NCBI RefSeq assembly: GCF_018691265.1 | Contig: NW_024881330.1 | Span: forward strand, 18,930,886-18,994,885 | DNA: 64,000 nt | Direction: 5' to 3' | From: Tyto alba | Taxonomy: Eukaryota > Chordata > Aves > Strigiformes > Tytonidae | Shown here: positions 23,450 through 35,480 of the stretch, piece by piece | Layout of the letters: every line of letters begins with the position of its first letter | Position numbering within the stretch: position 1 is the first letter of the stretch | Made by a program: the position numbers and the translations under genes | The notes under the pieces: model-generated | Databases searched by the model: none | What the model was told of the DNA's origin: nothing | Seen by the model: only the letters and a program-made list of their open reading frames with translations

Positions 23450-23598
23450 AGTTGAAGAGGACCTAAACACGCCATCCATCAGTCTGGCCTATCATTTAGA
23501 GTAGTTTGTTGCCTTCTGGGACCATAATGCAAGATGTTGTGGAGGAACTGCCAAAGCTCATCTAGTCCTTTCACTACTACACCCTGCTGTTAATCCAT

Positions 23599-23901
23599 GT
23601 GAACACAAATGATACTGCCAGGGGAAACCTGGCCAGTATCAAAAGAGACTACAGAGATCTTGAGGCAGTAGTCAAGTTAATGAGGGACCAGGTGGTGTTT
23701 TCCTTAATCCTGCCTGTGAGGGGAAACGGTGTAAGAAGGGCACTAATAGGACAAGTCAGTAATTGGCTGCAGAACTGGTGCTGGCAGCAGGGTTTTGGAT
23801 TCCATAACCCTCTAGCACTGTTTGCAGATCAACATCTGTTGGGAGAGATGGGATCCATCTCAATAAGCAGGGCAAAGTTATTTTTGCCACTTGATGGATG
23901 A
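23599..23901 (+). pseudogene. CR1 ORF1 esterase-domain remnant
   Basis: A 100-codon open piece with the motif NTNDTARGNL near its start, the GTND-like block of the SGNH esterase domain carried by CR1 ORF1. It then shows GNGVRRALIGQVSNWLQNWC, typical of this domain in bird CR1. The preceding Gly of the block is replaced. The fragment is cut by stops on both sides. Esterase function is known for the family, not shown for this copy. Confidence 0.75.
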
Positions 23902-25163
23902 CATGATAAGAAGAGTTTTAAACTAAGAATGATGGGAGAGGGAGAGAGTAATCAGCAGTCCTGGGAGGGAGTAGTAGGCAGGATGGTGAAGAAAAGGGAT
24001 GGTGTGATGGGAAGGAATCACAAAATCAACAAAATGGGGCTTAAGCAGGGTCACCTCCAGTTCTTGCAAGTAAGCAAGGAAGTGCCTCCAAGGCACCATT
24101 ATGATGAAATCCCCAAAAACTCTCCAGGAACTCAACAACCTCAGGTGCCTTTCTAAAATTCCAGTACACTAAAGCAGGCAACATGGGGAATAAACATGAG
24201 AGCTAGAGGTTTGTGTGCAGGTTCAGGGCTATTGTCTTGTTGGGATCACAGAGATGTGGTGGGATTCCTGTCATGAATGGTGTGTTGCAATGGAGTGATA
24301 AAGGGTCTTTAGGAAGGACTAGATGGGAAGATGAGGAGGAGGAGTCGCCTTGTATGTGAGAGAACATCTGGGGTGCATATAGCTCTGCCTGGCAATGGAC
24401 ATTGAGTGAACTGAGAGTTTATGAGTTAGGATTAAAGAGAGGATAGATAAATGTGACATAGTGGGTGTCTGCTATAGGCCGCCTGACCAGGAAGAACAAA
24501 TAAAACAATACTGACAGATAAGAGCAGCCACCAATTCACAGGCCATGGCCCTCATGATAGGGGTTCAACCACTTCAAAATTTTTTGGAGGGACACCACGT
24601 GAGCAATCCAGGAGGTTCCTGGAGTGCACTGATGGTAAATTCCTCCTCCAAATGACAGAGGAGCCAACAAAGAGAGGTGTTCTGCTGGCCCTCACGCTCA
24701 CTAAGGAGGGTCTGTGAAGATCTAAGGAGGGGCTGTGAAGATCAAAGGCAGTCTTGGTTGTGGTGACCGTGAGATGGTGGCATTTAGGAACTTGAGGGCA
24801 GGGAGGAGGGTGAAAAGTAAACTCACAATCCTGGACTTCAGAATAGCAGACTTTGTCAAAGATCTTCGTGGAATAGTCCCATGTTAAGGCCTTGGAGGGA
24901 AGGAGGGCCCAAGGAAGCTGGTTAATATTCAAGGATCATCTCCTCCAAGTTCAAGAGAGTTCTGTACCAACAGATATAAAATCAGTCAAAAATTCCATGT
25001 GGCCTGTGTGGACGAGCAAGAAGCTCCTGGCCAAACTTAAACACAAAAATGAGGCATACAGAAGGTGAAAGCAAGGATAAGTAACCTTGAAGAAATACTG
25101 AAAAATTGTCTGAGCATGTAGGGATGACATTAGGAAAGCTAAAGCCCAAATGGAATTGAATCT

Positions 25164-25698
25164 TGCAGAGCCGCGGACGAACGACACGCCGAGACGGGTT
25201 CAGTGTGGGTGATAGAGCATCAATCAACGTGTGTGTTTATTGGTCCAGGGTACATATATTTATACAGACAATGATAATTATTATGCCTACTAGTCACTAG
25301 CTGATTGGCTTAAGCTCTAAAGGTCGTATTCGCACAGTCCACCTACTTGCAGTTAGCTTACAGCACAAGCTTCTCATAACACTAAGTTTCTCATGCTACT
25401 ATTTCTGATTCCTGTTGACTTGTTTTCGATACACAACAGTACCGTAACACAATGTTTCTCAGACCACCGTTATCATAACACTGGGTTTCTCAGACCACTA
25501 TTCCTAATTCCCCTTAACCTGTTTTCGACACACCACGGTACACAGGGCTGAAGAGTCCTTGACATTCCTCCTGTATCAGCAGCTGACAGCAGCTGCAGGC
25601 AAACCCTAGTGAGGCTCAGCATCAGCAGCTAGAGCAGGCTCTGATCATACAATTGCTCGGTGGGCTCAGGACCCTTGTCTCTGAGCCATTCTCCAACA
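25164..25698 (-). mobile_element. Solo LTR of the element A family
   Basis: A 535-bp LTR, read on the minus strand from TGTTGGAGAATGGCTCAG to its CA end. It is flanked by a perfect 6-bp duplication, GAATCT at 25158-25163 and 25699-25704. It lacks the 151-bp extension of element A's LTR and has about 20 extra bases in the U3 region (near 25400-25420). Its end part, with TATA box and AATAAA, matches A and not B. It formed by recombination between the two LTRs of a provirus inserted into the CR1. Confidence 0.95.
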
Positions 25699-25822
25699 GA
25701 ATCTGGCCAGGGATATCAAAGAAAACAAGAAGGGCTTCTATAAATGCATAGGTGACAAAGGGATGACTAGAGAAAATGTAGGCCCATTGCTCAATGAGAC
25801 AGAAATCCTCATTACATAAGAC

Positions 25823-26065
25823 ATGGAAAAGGCTGAATTACTGAAGGATTTCTTTGTCTCAGTCTTTACTAGCAAGACCAACCTTCAGGAATTTCAGGTC
25901 TCAGAGACCAGGAGGAAAAGCTGGATTGAGGAATATGTACCCTGGATGGAAGAGGATCAGGTCATGAAATACTTAAGCAAGGTGGATATAGATAAATCCG
26001 TGTGCCCTGATGGGCATCCAGAAGTGTTGAGTGAACTGGCAGATGTCATCGTGAGGCCACTTTGA
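25823..26065 (+). pseudogene. CR1 ORF2 reverse transcriptase, N-terminal piece
   Basis: An 80-codon open piece (EKAELLKDFFVSVFTSKT, then a PDG-HPEVLSELADVI region) that aligns in order with the start of the CR1 reverse transcriptase domain. The frame upstream of it (about 25706-25820) continues the CR1 protein after the solo LTR. It ends in a stop before the next conserved block. Confidence 0.85.
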
Positions 26066-26201
26066 TAATTTTTGATTTATCAAGGTGACTGAGAGAATTG
26101 CTCAAAGACTGGAAGAAAGCAAATGACATACCTATCTTCAAGAAGGGGGAGGAGGAAGACCCAGGGAATTACAGGCCACTCATCCTCACCTTGATCCCTG
26201 G

Positions 26202-26483
26202 ATGCACTTTATCCTGGAAGCCATTTCCAGGCACATAAACAACAATATCCTCAGGAGTAGTCAGCATGGATTCATCAAGAGGAAGTCACTCTTGACCAAC
26301 TTGATAAACTTCTGCAGTGAAATGACTGTCCTGGTAGATCAGGGGAGAGCAGTGGATAATGTCTGCCTGGACTTCAGGAAAGCCTATGGTACTGTCTCTG
26401 AAAAGACCCTTACAGACAAGCTGTTTGTGTGTGGGCTGGATGAGCAGACAGTGAGGTGGACTGAAAACTGGCTGAACAGCTGA
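26202..26483 (+). pseudogene. CR1 ORF2 reverse transcriptase, middle piece
   Basis: A 93-codon open piece containing LEAISRHINNN, SQHGFIKRKSLLTNLI and VCLDFRKAYGTVSEKTL, which are conserved reverse transcriptase blocks of CR1. The KAFDTV-type catalytic block reads KAYGTV, so a key Asp is lost. Further remnants follow to 26765 (VPQG block and FSDGTKL) in shifted frames. Confidence 0.88.
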
Positions 26484-26789
26484 TCCCAGAGGGTGGTCAT
26501 CAGTGGCACAAAGTCTAGTTGGAGGCCAGTGACTAACAGTGTACCCTAGGGATATGTACTGGGTCCAGTCCTGTTTAGCATCTTCATTAATGATCTCGAT
26601 GCTGGGGCAGAGTATACCTTCGGCAGGTTTTCTGATGGCACAAAACTGTGAGGAGTGGCCGATAGGACAGAGGGTTATGCTGCCATCCAAAGGGACCTCG
26701 ACAGCCTGGAGAAATGGACTGACAGGAACCTCAGGAAGTTCAAGTGCAAAGTCCTGCAAATGGGGAGGAAATACCTCATGCAACCATCA

Positions 26790-26953
26790 CCTCCCCTATA
26801 AGGATGGACTGAGAGACTTGGGGGTGTTTAGCCTAGAGAAGAGAAGGCTCCAGGGAGACGTAATTGCGGCCTTCCAGTACTTCCAGGGGGCCTACAGGGA
26901 AAATGGGGAGGGAGTCCTTATCAGGGAGTGTAGTGATAGGACAAGGGGTAATG
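26790..26953 (+). mobile_element. Nested CR1 fragment, C-terminal region, plus strand
   Basis: Encodes a LRDLGVFSLEKRRLQGDV-type block, the C-terminal part of CR1 ORF2. It repeats a region found again at about 27870-27930 in the host CR1, so it belongs to a different copy. Confidence 0.75.
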
Positions 26954-27345
26954 GTCCCAGCTCTCTGAGTCTTTCATCACGAGAGATGTTCCAGTGCCTT
27001 AATCATCTAGTGGCTATTTGCTGGACTTTTCCCTGTGTATCCATGTCTCTCTTTTACTGGGGAGCCCACAAATGGACACAGTACTCCAGGTGTGGTCTCA
27101 CCAGTGTTGAGGAGAGAAGGATCACCTGTCTGATGATGGCAACACTGACTAATGCAGTTCAGAATACCACTACCTTTCTTTGCAACAAAGGCAAATTGCT
27201 GGCTCACACTCAACTCGGTGTCCATCAAGGGACCTTTAAAGGTCATCTAGTACAACCACCGCTGCAACGAGCAGGGACATCTTCAACTAGACCAGGTTGC
27301 TCACAGCCCTGTTGAACCTGACCTTGAATGTTTCCAACTTATCAC
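26954..27345 (-). mobile_element. Nested CR1 fragment(s), minus strand
   Basis: On the minus strand the sequence contains a CR1 3' end (near 27345-27240, TAGATGACCTTTAAAGGTCC). This is followed by a piece of the ORF2 C-terminal region (near 27236-26955, encoding VSQQFAFVAKKGSGIL). The order (3' end before coding part) shows two joined fragments or a rearrangement. Confidence 0.75.
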
Positions 27346-27541
27346 TGTGTATAAATACCTGAAGAGAGTGCAAAGATGATGGACCCAGACTCTTTTCAGT
27401 GGTACCTGGTGACAGAACAGAAGTCAATGGGCACAATTATATAGATAGGAGCATTGCTCTATGGTTAATGGGGTGCAATTTAACTAGTCAAAATTCTGGA
27501 TTCTGCACCTAGGATGGAGTAATTCCAGGCACAAGTATAAA

Positions 27542-27934
27542 TTGAGAGAGGAGTGGCTGGCGAGCAGCCCTGCAGAAAGGGGTCTGGGGTTGCTGGTTGA
27601 CAGCAGGACCAATGCGAGTCAACAGCATGGCCTGGCAGCCAAGAGAGCAAACCCCATCCTGGGGTGTATCAAACACAGCATGATCAGCCAGTCAAAAGAT
27701 CTGATTATCCCGCTGTATTTAGCATTGGTGTGGCCTCACCTTGAATCCTGCGTGCAGTTCTGGGACCCACAGTTTAAAGATGTGAAGGTCCTTCAATGCA
27801 TTCAGAGGAGGACAACAGAGCTGATGAGAGGGATGGAAGGAATGTCTTATAATGAGCAGCTGAGGACTTTGGGCTTGTCTAGTTTGGAGAAAAGGAGGCT
27901 GAGGGCAACCTTATTGCTCTTTACAGCTTCCTGA
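27542..27934 (+). pseudogene. CR1 ORF2 C-terminal region
   Basis: A 130-codon open piece with LGLLVDSRTNASQQHGLAAK, LIIPLYLALVWPHLESCVQF and LRTLGLSSLEKRRLRATL, in the order found at the end of CR1 ORF2. It continues the host CR1 after the inserted fragments; the C-terminal remainder is readable to about 28150 in another frame. Confidence 0.88.
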
Positions 27935-28269
27935 GGAGGGGAAGTGGAGAGGGAGGTGCTGAGCTCTTCTCCCTAGGATCCAGTGATAGAACCCATGGGA
28001 ATGGTTCAAAGCTGTGCCAGGGGAGGTTCAGACTGGATATTAGGAAGCATTTGTTTACTGACAGAATGGTTAAACATTTGAACGGGCTTCCCAAATACAT
28101 GGTTGGTGCTCCGAGCCTGACAGTGTTTAAGAGACATTTGGATGATGCCCTTAATAACATGCTTTAACTTTTGGTCAACCCTGAACTGGTCAGATGGTCA
28201 AATTTATTATGTAACACTCAGCTGGGCTAGATGATCATTGTAGGTCCCTTCCAACTCAAATTGCCTATT

Positions 28270-28520
28270 CTACTCTAAACAAACTGAAACACAGCAGGTT
28301 CTCTCTGATCATCAGGAAACACTTTTTTTACAATGAGGGTGATCGAGCAGTGGCACAGGTTGCCCAGGGAAGTTGTGGGGTCTCCCACCTTGTAGGTATT
28401 CAAAAGCTGTCTGGACATAGTCCTGGACAACTTGCTCTAGGTGGCCATGCTGGAACAGGGAGGTTGGACAAGATGATCTCCATAGATGGTTACCAACCTC
28501 AATCATTTTGTGAATCTGTT
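28270..28520 (+). mobile_element. CR1 3' fragment, plus strand
   Basis: Resembles the last 250 bases of CR1: an ORF2 end encoding WHRLPREVV-like sequence, then 3' UTR with GGACAAGATGATCTCC and CCAACCTCAATCATTTTGTG. It directly follows the 3' end of the larger CR1, so it is an independent older insertion. Confidence 0.8.
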
Positions 28521-31500
28521 ATTTTATAGTAAATCAGATTTATCATAAAATTAGACCACAGACAAAAATTATCTCAATTCAATCTAATTTACATGCTCTG
28601 AAAGAGATTTTAAGGTTTTATTTTGTTTGCTAGCCTGAAACTTGCATCAGTCATGATGAAATGCTGGCTCTGTAGAAATCAACCTTTAAAATCAATTTCA
28701 AGTCCTCTCAACTTGTCTTGGCTGCTTATTTGTCTTGACTCCTTTTTTTGTTCAGTCATATTTATTTGTATGAACAATATAATTCATATTTTTCCTTTAT
28801 ATATTTTTTCAATTCCTTTATTTTCATATATTTGTTTCTCATATTCATGCTTTCTGCAGTTGTTTTGCAGAACATTTTTCATGTCCTGCTGACTGTCAGA
28901 GGCTCATGGTGTTCTAGAGTAACATGGCCATTGCACATGTCACACTGTGGAGTGACACCAAGAGAAATGTGTACTTAGCCAGGCTCTCATTCCAGTCTTA
29001 CTTCCTCTTTGCCTATGAGCTGCTCTACACTATGGATACACCTACCAGAGAGTTGTTTAACCTGTGAGTCAGCTTCCGGATATCATACTGGATACTCACA
29101 ATGGCTTACTTGAAATATAGAAGTATTAAAGTTGTATGACATCAGAAATAATAAAATAATCTGTAGGGAAGCCACTGCAGTTTAAAAGTTTCCTTCTGCA
29201 AATGTAAATAAATCACAGAATCAAACACTTTTTTTCCTAGTTGATTTAATTCTTAATTTTTAATTTTCAAAAATATTCCAGGTCATTATTTTTCTGATCT
29301 TCTGTTTTCCATTCACAGTTTCAGAACTCTTCTATTTCTCCCTCATGCCCAAAAGATTTTTTAGCAGCCAAGAATGTCACTTTAATAATATTTTTGTTGC
29401 ACATATAAATCTGCCCTTGTTACTCTGAGGAAATGTGAATGTAGATTTAGCTTCCAGTCTTCTTCTCTTGCCTTTCTTGTCAACTGTTAAGTATTTGCAA
29501 GAAGCATATTGTGCATGCAATGTGGTTTTTAGAGCTGACCCATGACCCTGCAAGACAAACTAGAAGGAACTCCACTTGACCTGCCATGAAGAATTTAAAG
29601 CTTATTTTACCCTACTTATACATGAACCAAAAACACTGCCTTATTCCTCTAGAAAAAGCACCTAGTTTGGCAGCTAATGTTGTGTGCTTGTTAAGGTCAC
29701 TTACAGACCATAAATGTTATAACTACCAGGTTATCTAAACAAAAGACTGGTAGTTATTAGGTAAATTATATACTTTATTTATTGAAATATTGAAACTAAT
29801 TGCACAATCTCTACTTGCTATTTCAATAACTGATATTTCTGAATAAAACAGTCTGAAGAAACTGACACAGCAATGCTGGTATCTTCAAACAGATCTGAAA
29901 AACTGTATATAGAAGTAATCCTGGGTTATTACATTAGGATATGTGGAATGTAAATAAATACAGATGCCTAGAAAGCAGATAGCTGGTTAGAAAGGACATC
30001 TGGTTTGTGACTCTTCAACATAAAAACTAAAACCATTAGACAGAAAACAATATAAATTAACCATGCAAGTTCACAAACCATAAGGGGCATGAGTTGACTG
30101 AGATACTAATGAAGACAGGAGCTCTGGCGTGTTGAGGAGGATAAACAAGGTCTTTGCAACAGAATAGAAGGGGGCAGGGGAGGGAAAGCAAAGTTATCTT
30201 AAGTCTTATGGGAAAAAGCAAATTTATTATGTAACATTTGAGAAGGCTTGTGAGATTATGTAAAATTTATTATGGAATGTTTTAAAGGGTTTGCAGAAGG
30301 TGCAAAACTCATTATGGGATATTTTGAGGAAAGTCCAAAAGCAGGGAGAGGGAGGGATCTGCGCAGATCAGAGAGGACAAGTCATCAGAAATCAGAAAGG
30401 AGCGAGATAAAAGGGACTGGCAGCATGTAAGCAGGAGCTGTCAGTACACATCTCTGATATCCCACATGATCACAACTGTCAGACTCATCTTCTTATTAAA
30501 CTCCTCCTGACCATTTTGTCTGCACATTCTCTCTTCAGGCTGTGTGTATATGTATAACCACTGGCAAACTTCAGTCTGGACTAGCTGGTGAGCAGGAAGG
30601 TCAGGTGCCAGAAGCTACAGAAGCCATTGGTCATAGCCGATACCAACTGAAGGGACCAGGATTTAGGGCCAATTGCTAGAGGGACTCTCTGTGTATGTGT
30701 GTGTGTGTGACTGATAGAAAACTCCTATCCTGATTAGCTCAACAGTAGGAACAGGATCAGGCCATTTGGGTTGTTCATGTTTCTGTGAGTGCTGTTGTTG
30801 TCTGTGTGCGCCTGTGCGCATATGCATGTGTGTGAGAAGATTGAAATAAAGAACAGTTATCTGGGGAGGGAAGAGAATGTGATTACATTAAGTATATATA
30901 AAGATTTTTAATAGACCGTGGTGATTAAAATCTTTGCTAAATTTTAGCAATTTGGTGTGGCCATAACAAATAAAACCATAGTTTAAAACTACTTAACTAT
31001 GATATAATTATAACTACCATTATGACAGAGAGTAGTTATAACAACCTTAACACCATACAGTTGTACAAGTATTATTTTTATAGCATTATGGTTGTGACAG
31101 GCACTACCAAATCCCTCAGTTTTCCTAATGATCTAAGATCCACAAGACCCCTTTATTGGACGTTAAAGTCCCCATTCATGGCACGGCATATGCAGGGATA
31201 TCTTGCTTGCTCTTGGGATGGCCTGGAGATATTTATGGCTGTAACAGCTGATTCTCAGCTGCTGCCATTTTCAGTGATGATCCTCTTTTGCTAATCTCAC
31301 CCTTTGAGTTGTCATTTATCCTATCAAGACCATTACCTGTGCCTTTCTTCTCTTTACTACCTCAGTTTTCTAGACTGATTGTTCATTGTTTGTACTGAGG
31401 CAACCGCCCAGTCCAGTGATAACTGGTCACCGTGTCCTTCTGCTTCCTCATCCTGCAGATGTTCCCCTGGGGAGCTGATTACCCAAAACTGAGTCAGAAG

Positions 31501-34064
31501 TAACTTCGTTTTTCCCTTGCTCTGCAGTTCTCTTAACCATTTTGCTACTGCATTAGTTTTCCTATATTCTGTTTATTGTGCTTAATCAGCAGTTCATTAG
31601 TTCTTCAATATCACCACAGCTGGTAGATATTTTAAAGTCCCATGTTAACACTACATTAGTGATTTTGTTAGTCCTAGTCTCGCTGCAAGTAATGCTGAAT
31701 ATATTTGTGCAGGTTTACCAAAAATGGTATCTGGGACCATTTTGGCTTTAACAGTCCCCTCTTCCCTGCTATGGTGGCTGGCAACATTATGTTGAGGCAT
31801 ATCACATGCCAATGGCTTTCTTTCCCTGCAAGTTATACAAAGGTCTATCAGCCTGTCCTACTTCCATTCCCTGGTTATGGATCCAAGACCTATTTTTTGA
31901 TCTTAATTTTTCCCTGATGAAGTATGTGTGTATATGCCTGTGTACAGGTTTATATAGATAAACCTGTGCACAGGTTTGCTACTAGGTGAGCCTAGGGAAT
32001 GAGAATCACAGCAGCCTCAGCTGTTGGATTGGGATGGAAGGCACCTCCTCTATCTTAGAGCCAAACAGTTCAGCTTCTTAAACACATCACATTGTTTATC
32101 CTGTCCCCAGATGAGTATCTGCTATTTCATGATGCCAACTGCTACTGAATTGTGATCTCTCTTGTCAACAATTCACATGGACAGAACACAGGTTTTTAAG
32201 CCTCTTTTTTCTTCTTTTTGATGAATGAGAAACAAAGGTCTATGAATATATATCCCATTGTCCTGTGTCTATATAAACAAAACTCTATCACATACCCAGT
32301 GTTCTAGCCAGCTTCTCTTACTTGAGCTCACTTATAAGCCTCAGTGATAACTCTTCAAACCTTTCATCACTGAAGAACTTCTTTGTTTTGGAGCAGTTCT
32401 TAAAACAGAATCTGTTTAAGATTGGTTTGAAATATTAACAGAAGCTTTATATCTGTGAACTGTGTTCTAAAGAATTGTCCAAAAGCACTTGGACAGTTGT
32501 ATTTGGCTCTTGGTCAGTCAGTTGACCAAAACAATGATTCATGCTACATAATAGAGCTAATAGGGATATTATGGCCAAAAAGATCTTGCTGATAAATGAT
32601 AAGAAAAATATGCTTGCAATGTGATATCTAGGACTCTTGCAATGTGCATCCATTTATAGAATAACTGGTTTATTGCTGATTGTTACATGCACATGTGTAT
32701 ACATGGGTTTTTTTCCCTAATTTTCCTGTCCAGATTTATTATTTATTGCTCACTTTCAATAAAAATATATCAAAATCTTCTGCATATCAATAATAGTTAT
32801 TTTCTTTCTTTCTAAGAAGCAATTTTATTTGCTAGAAGTATCAATAATTGTTATTTTCTTTGATGATAACATCCTATTGTGTCAGTGTTTTGAAAATAGT
32901 GTGATGTTAGAAAATTCTGTGTCTTCTCTTACATTATTTTGCATGTGGATTGGTGCTTTCTAAGAACCAATTTTATTTGTTAGAATTAGATAATGACATG
33001 ATCAGAAATTCTGACCTTATATTCCAAAGAAAAGAAAGATGAAATCCAAAAGAACTTGTTATTGATTTCATTCTTCTCATTTAGTACAGTTTCCATTCTA
33101 TAATCATTAGGATCTTGGGGGTGAAGAAATCTTACTTACAATATCTACCTAAGATGCTTGTATATGCCTCAAACGCTTATGGCCTCTTAACTTAATCCAG
33201 TTCACCTACTTCCCATGATTGCATATTTCTTTAAAAACCTGAATTAGTCAATTAACTCATTAACAAGCTTGCAAATTTCCTGCAGTCAAATATGTATGCT
33301 CAGAAATGCATCTCATTCCTCTCTGACACCCTGTTTTTATCCAAGGCTTGAACTTCAGGAATCCTACAAGTTTAAGATATTTGTAGCCCGGAATTAAAGA
33401 AATCAGTGGGCAAGGGGGAGAACAAAGGCTATGCTAAATGGACTGTAGAAATTTGCTGCAATATCAAACCCTTCATAGTCCCTTAAATACTTGTGGGGAC
33501 TGTACCGTTAATGTATAAAATTACTCCAAATTACACATTAATAAAAGAAGTTTCAATCGGTCACCATTAAGGATGTTTTGCAAGGATCTTTCATCAAGAC
33601 AGTATCAAGCAAAATGCTTCTCAATACTTTGGAAAAATAAACAAACAAGTCAAACATAAAAATAATTTATAGCAAAAATTTAAAGAAGATCCCAAAATGG
33701 TTATAAGGCAAAATAACAAGTCAGAATATATCAATGGGTTTAAATTCTTTAGGCTTGTGCAGTTTACTGTATTCCATGTGCTCTGGTATTTTCTAAAATT
33801 ACATTAAGTATTTTGCTTTGACTTTCAGAGATTTTATTTGGCATCAATAGAATGAGCTTCAAACTTTCCACAAGCTGTCCTTCAACAAAACCAAATGCAA
33901 ATAAATCCAACACATAAGGATATAGAATACAGGCCAGACGTCCAGACCGGGAACTTCATTTTGAAAGCAGTGCCATTGAAAGGGATTATAAAGCCTTGTC
34001 AATCAGGAAATAAATATTGGACTCACTGTAGAGAAACAAAGAAGGACCTCACATCATTCAGTAG
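28521..34064. other. AT-rich stretch with one LTR-like block
   Basis: No gene was recognised. A block at about 30130-30870 is richer in G and is treated separately. (TG)n runs lie near 30687-30712 and 30800-30835. Frames up to 90 codons (for example near 31022-31294) have no recognisable motif. Confidence 0.55.
30130..30540 (+). mobile_element. Possible LTR of an unassigned endogenous retrovirus
   Basis: Three imperfect repeats of about 40 bp containing TTATTATG (near 30220-30330) resemble U3 enhancer repeats. They are followed by AGATAAAAGGG (TATA-like, near 30403), ATTAAA (near 30499) and a CT-rich end. No target duplication, primer site or partner LTR was found, so this rests on layout only. 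Confidence 0.3.
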
Positions 34065-34556
34065 TGTCCTTGCTGGGGCTGGAATAGAGTTCATGTTCAT
34101 TTCAGTAGCTGGAGGAGTGCTGCAGCACCCTGAGACCCCAGGGGCTCCCCAGGTCCCAGTGCCCTCACCTGTGCACGGGGGCGGGGGGAGCACAGCTGGA
34201 GGGCTGGGCCCCGATTGGACGATAGTCCATGTCATGTGACATTGTGCTCACTATATAAAGGCAGGAGTGGGTTGGGAGGGGCTGCCAGTTGTGGGAGTGT
34301 TGCTGTTGTGCCTTTGTGTCTGGGATTGCTGGCTGGGAGCAGGTGGGTGTTGGTTGGTGAGAGGTGAGCAGCTGTATGGTATGTTACTTGCTGATACTGC
34401 TGTCAGCGTGTTATTCTGTTACTGTTGTTAAACTGTTTTTATCTCAACCCATGAGTCTCCCTTTGCCCCTCTGATTCCATCCCCATTCCCAAGTAGGGGG
34501 AGGTTGGGTGAGCGACTGTGGGGTGTTTAGCTGCTGAGTAGGCTCAAATGATGACA
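34065..34556 (+). mobile_element. ERVL-type solo LTR with target duplication
   Basis: A 492-bp LTR from TGTCCTTGCTGGGGCTGG to GATGACA, flanked by a perfect 5-bp duplication, AGTAG at 34060-34064 and 34557-34561. It has a TATATAAAG box near 34251. A 5-bp duplication fits ERVL. It is the partner of 15411-15898, with high identity over the whole length. Confidence 0.93.
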
Positions 34557-34574
34557 AGTAGCTGAACAAAGAAA

Positions 34575-35090
34575 TAGTATGTGAAACTTAGTGGGGATAA
34601 ATGCCAACTGGTGTACATGGGGAAAAAAATAATTCCTAAACTAAAACAGAAAATAGTGGAGTCAAGCTTGCCATCACTACTGCGAGTGAAATATTGGGGT
34701 TGTGATAGATAGTATTGTGAAAAAAAAAAAAAAAAAAATTTTGGTGTATAAAAATGGTTTAAAGAAAAAATGCATTTTTCATTACTTTCCTAATATCAGA
34801 AAAAAACATCGATTTCACTATATTAATCCTCATTATAAACTGCACTCACATCTCAAAAGTGATATGGTATTATGGAAAAGATGTCAGACAAGGTCAGCAA
34901 GGATGTATTGGTGCTTCTGTTAAATATCAAGAAGTAAACTTCACTCTGGAAAAAAGGTAAATGAGGAGCAATATGAGAGGACTATCAAAATCATGTGTGT
35001 CATGGGGAGGTTGGGTAGAGAATGATAATTGTTTCTCTTGCATTATAGAAAGCGGATATGAAAGATGATAAGAAACACACCCACAGGAAG
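34575..35090 (+). mobile_element. Ancient CR1-like LINE fragment
   Basis: Remnants of an old amniote CR1-type ORF2 end can be followed in order on the plus strand: a TATTGGGGTTGTGATAGATAG block (near 34691), CACATCTCAAAAGTGATATG (near 34848), and ATCATGTGTGTCATGGGGAG (near 34990). A poly-A run at 34722-34738 interrupts it. It is heavily mutated and no open frame survives. Confidence 0.6.
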
Positions 35091-35480
35091 CCAAAGGAGG
35101 TGAGATATCAAATGACTGAGGTGTGGACCTCCCTGTTGCATGATGCTGTAGGATTGGATCTGGCTGAAGGAAAGACTGAACAACTCTCTGAGGGTAACTA
35201 AATAAGCAGAAACCAGTTCTCAGTCAAGAAAACCTTAACTATAATGGATAAAAAGTGGGGGATTTTTTTAATGGGATTTTTGTATGTGCTCACTCTGTTC
35301 TTATAGTAATGTCTACATTTTCATTTTTGGCTATTGTCAAATGCAAATACAGTCCTAGATGGACCTTTACCCAGTAAGACTGTACTTATATCTCATGCTT
35401 TTATGATGAAATACTGAATATGATACTTCCGTGTGGTGCTGCAGTAAAATGATTTTATGCAGTTCTTGACTATCTAAACA

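Larger units (their letters stand above)
23450..28265 (+). mobile_element. CR1 LINE, near full-length, decayed and interrupted
   Basis: A plus-strand CR1 non-LTR retrotransposon. The end of ORF1 (esterase-like region) lies near 23500-23930, the endonuclease region near 24200-25000 (many stops), the reverse transcriptase region at 25710-26765 and the C-terminal region at 27505-28150. The 3' end near 28215-28265 contains the typical GGTCCCTTCCAACTCAAATT. It is split by a minus-strand solo LTR (25164-25698) and by about 730 bp of other CR1 pieces (26766-27500). The catalytic FADD-type motif near 26620 reads FSDG. Stops and frameshifts are frequent, so it is dead. Confidence 0.9.

Noticed and set aside
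26539..27315. 258-codon frame as a gene
   Set aside because: Runs across the joints of several CR1 fragments in different orientations and frames, so it is a chance fusion.
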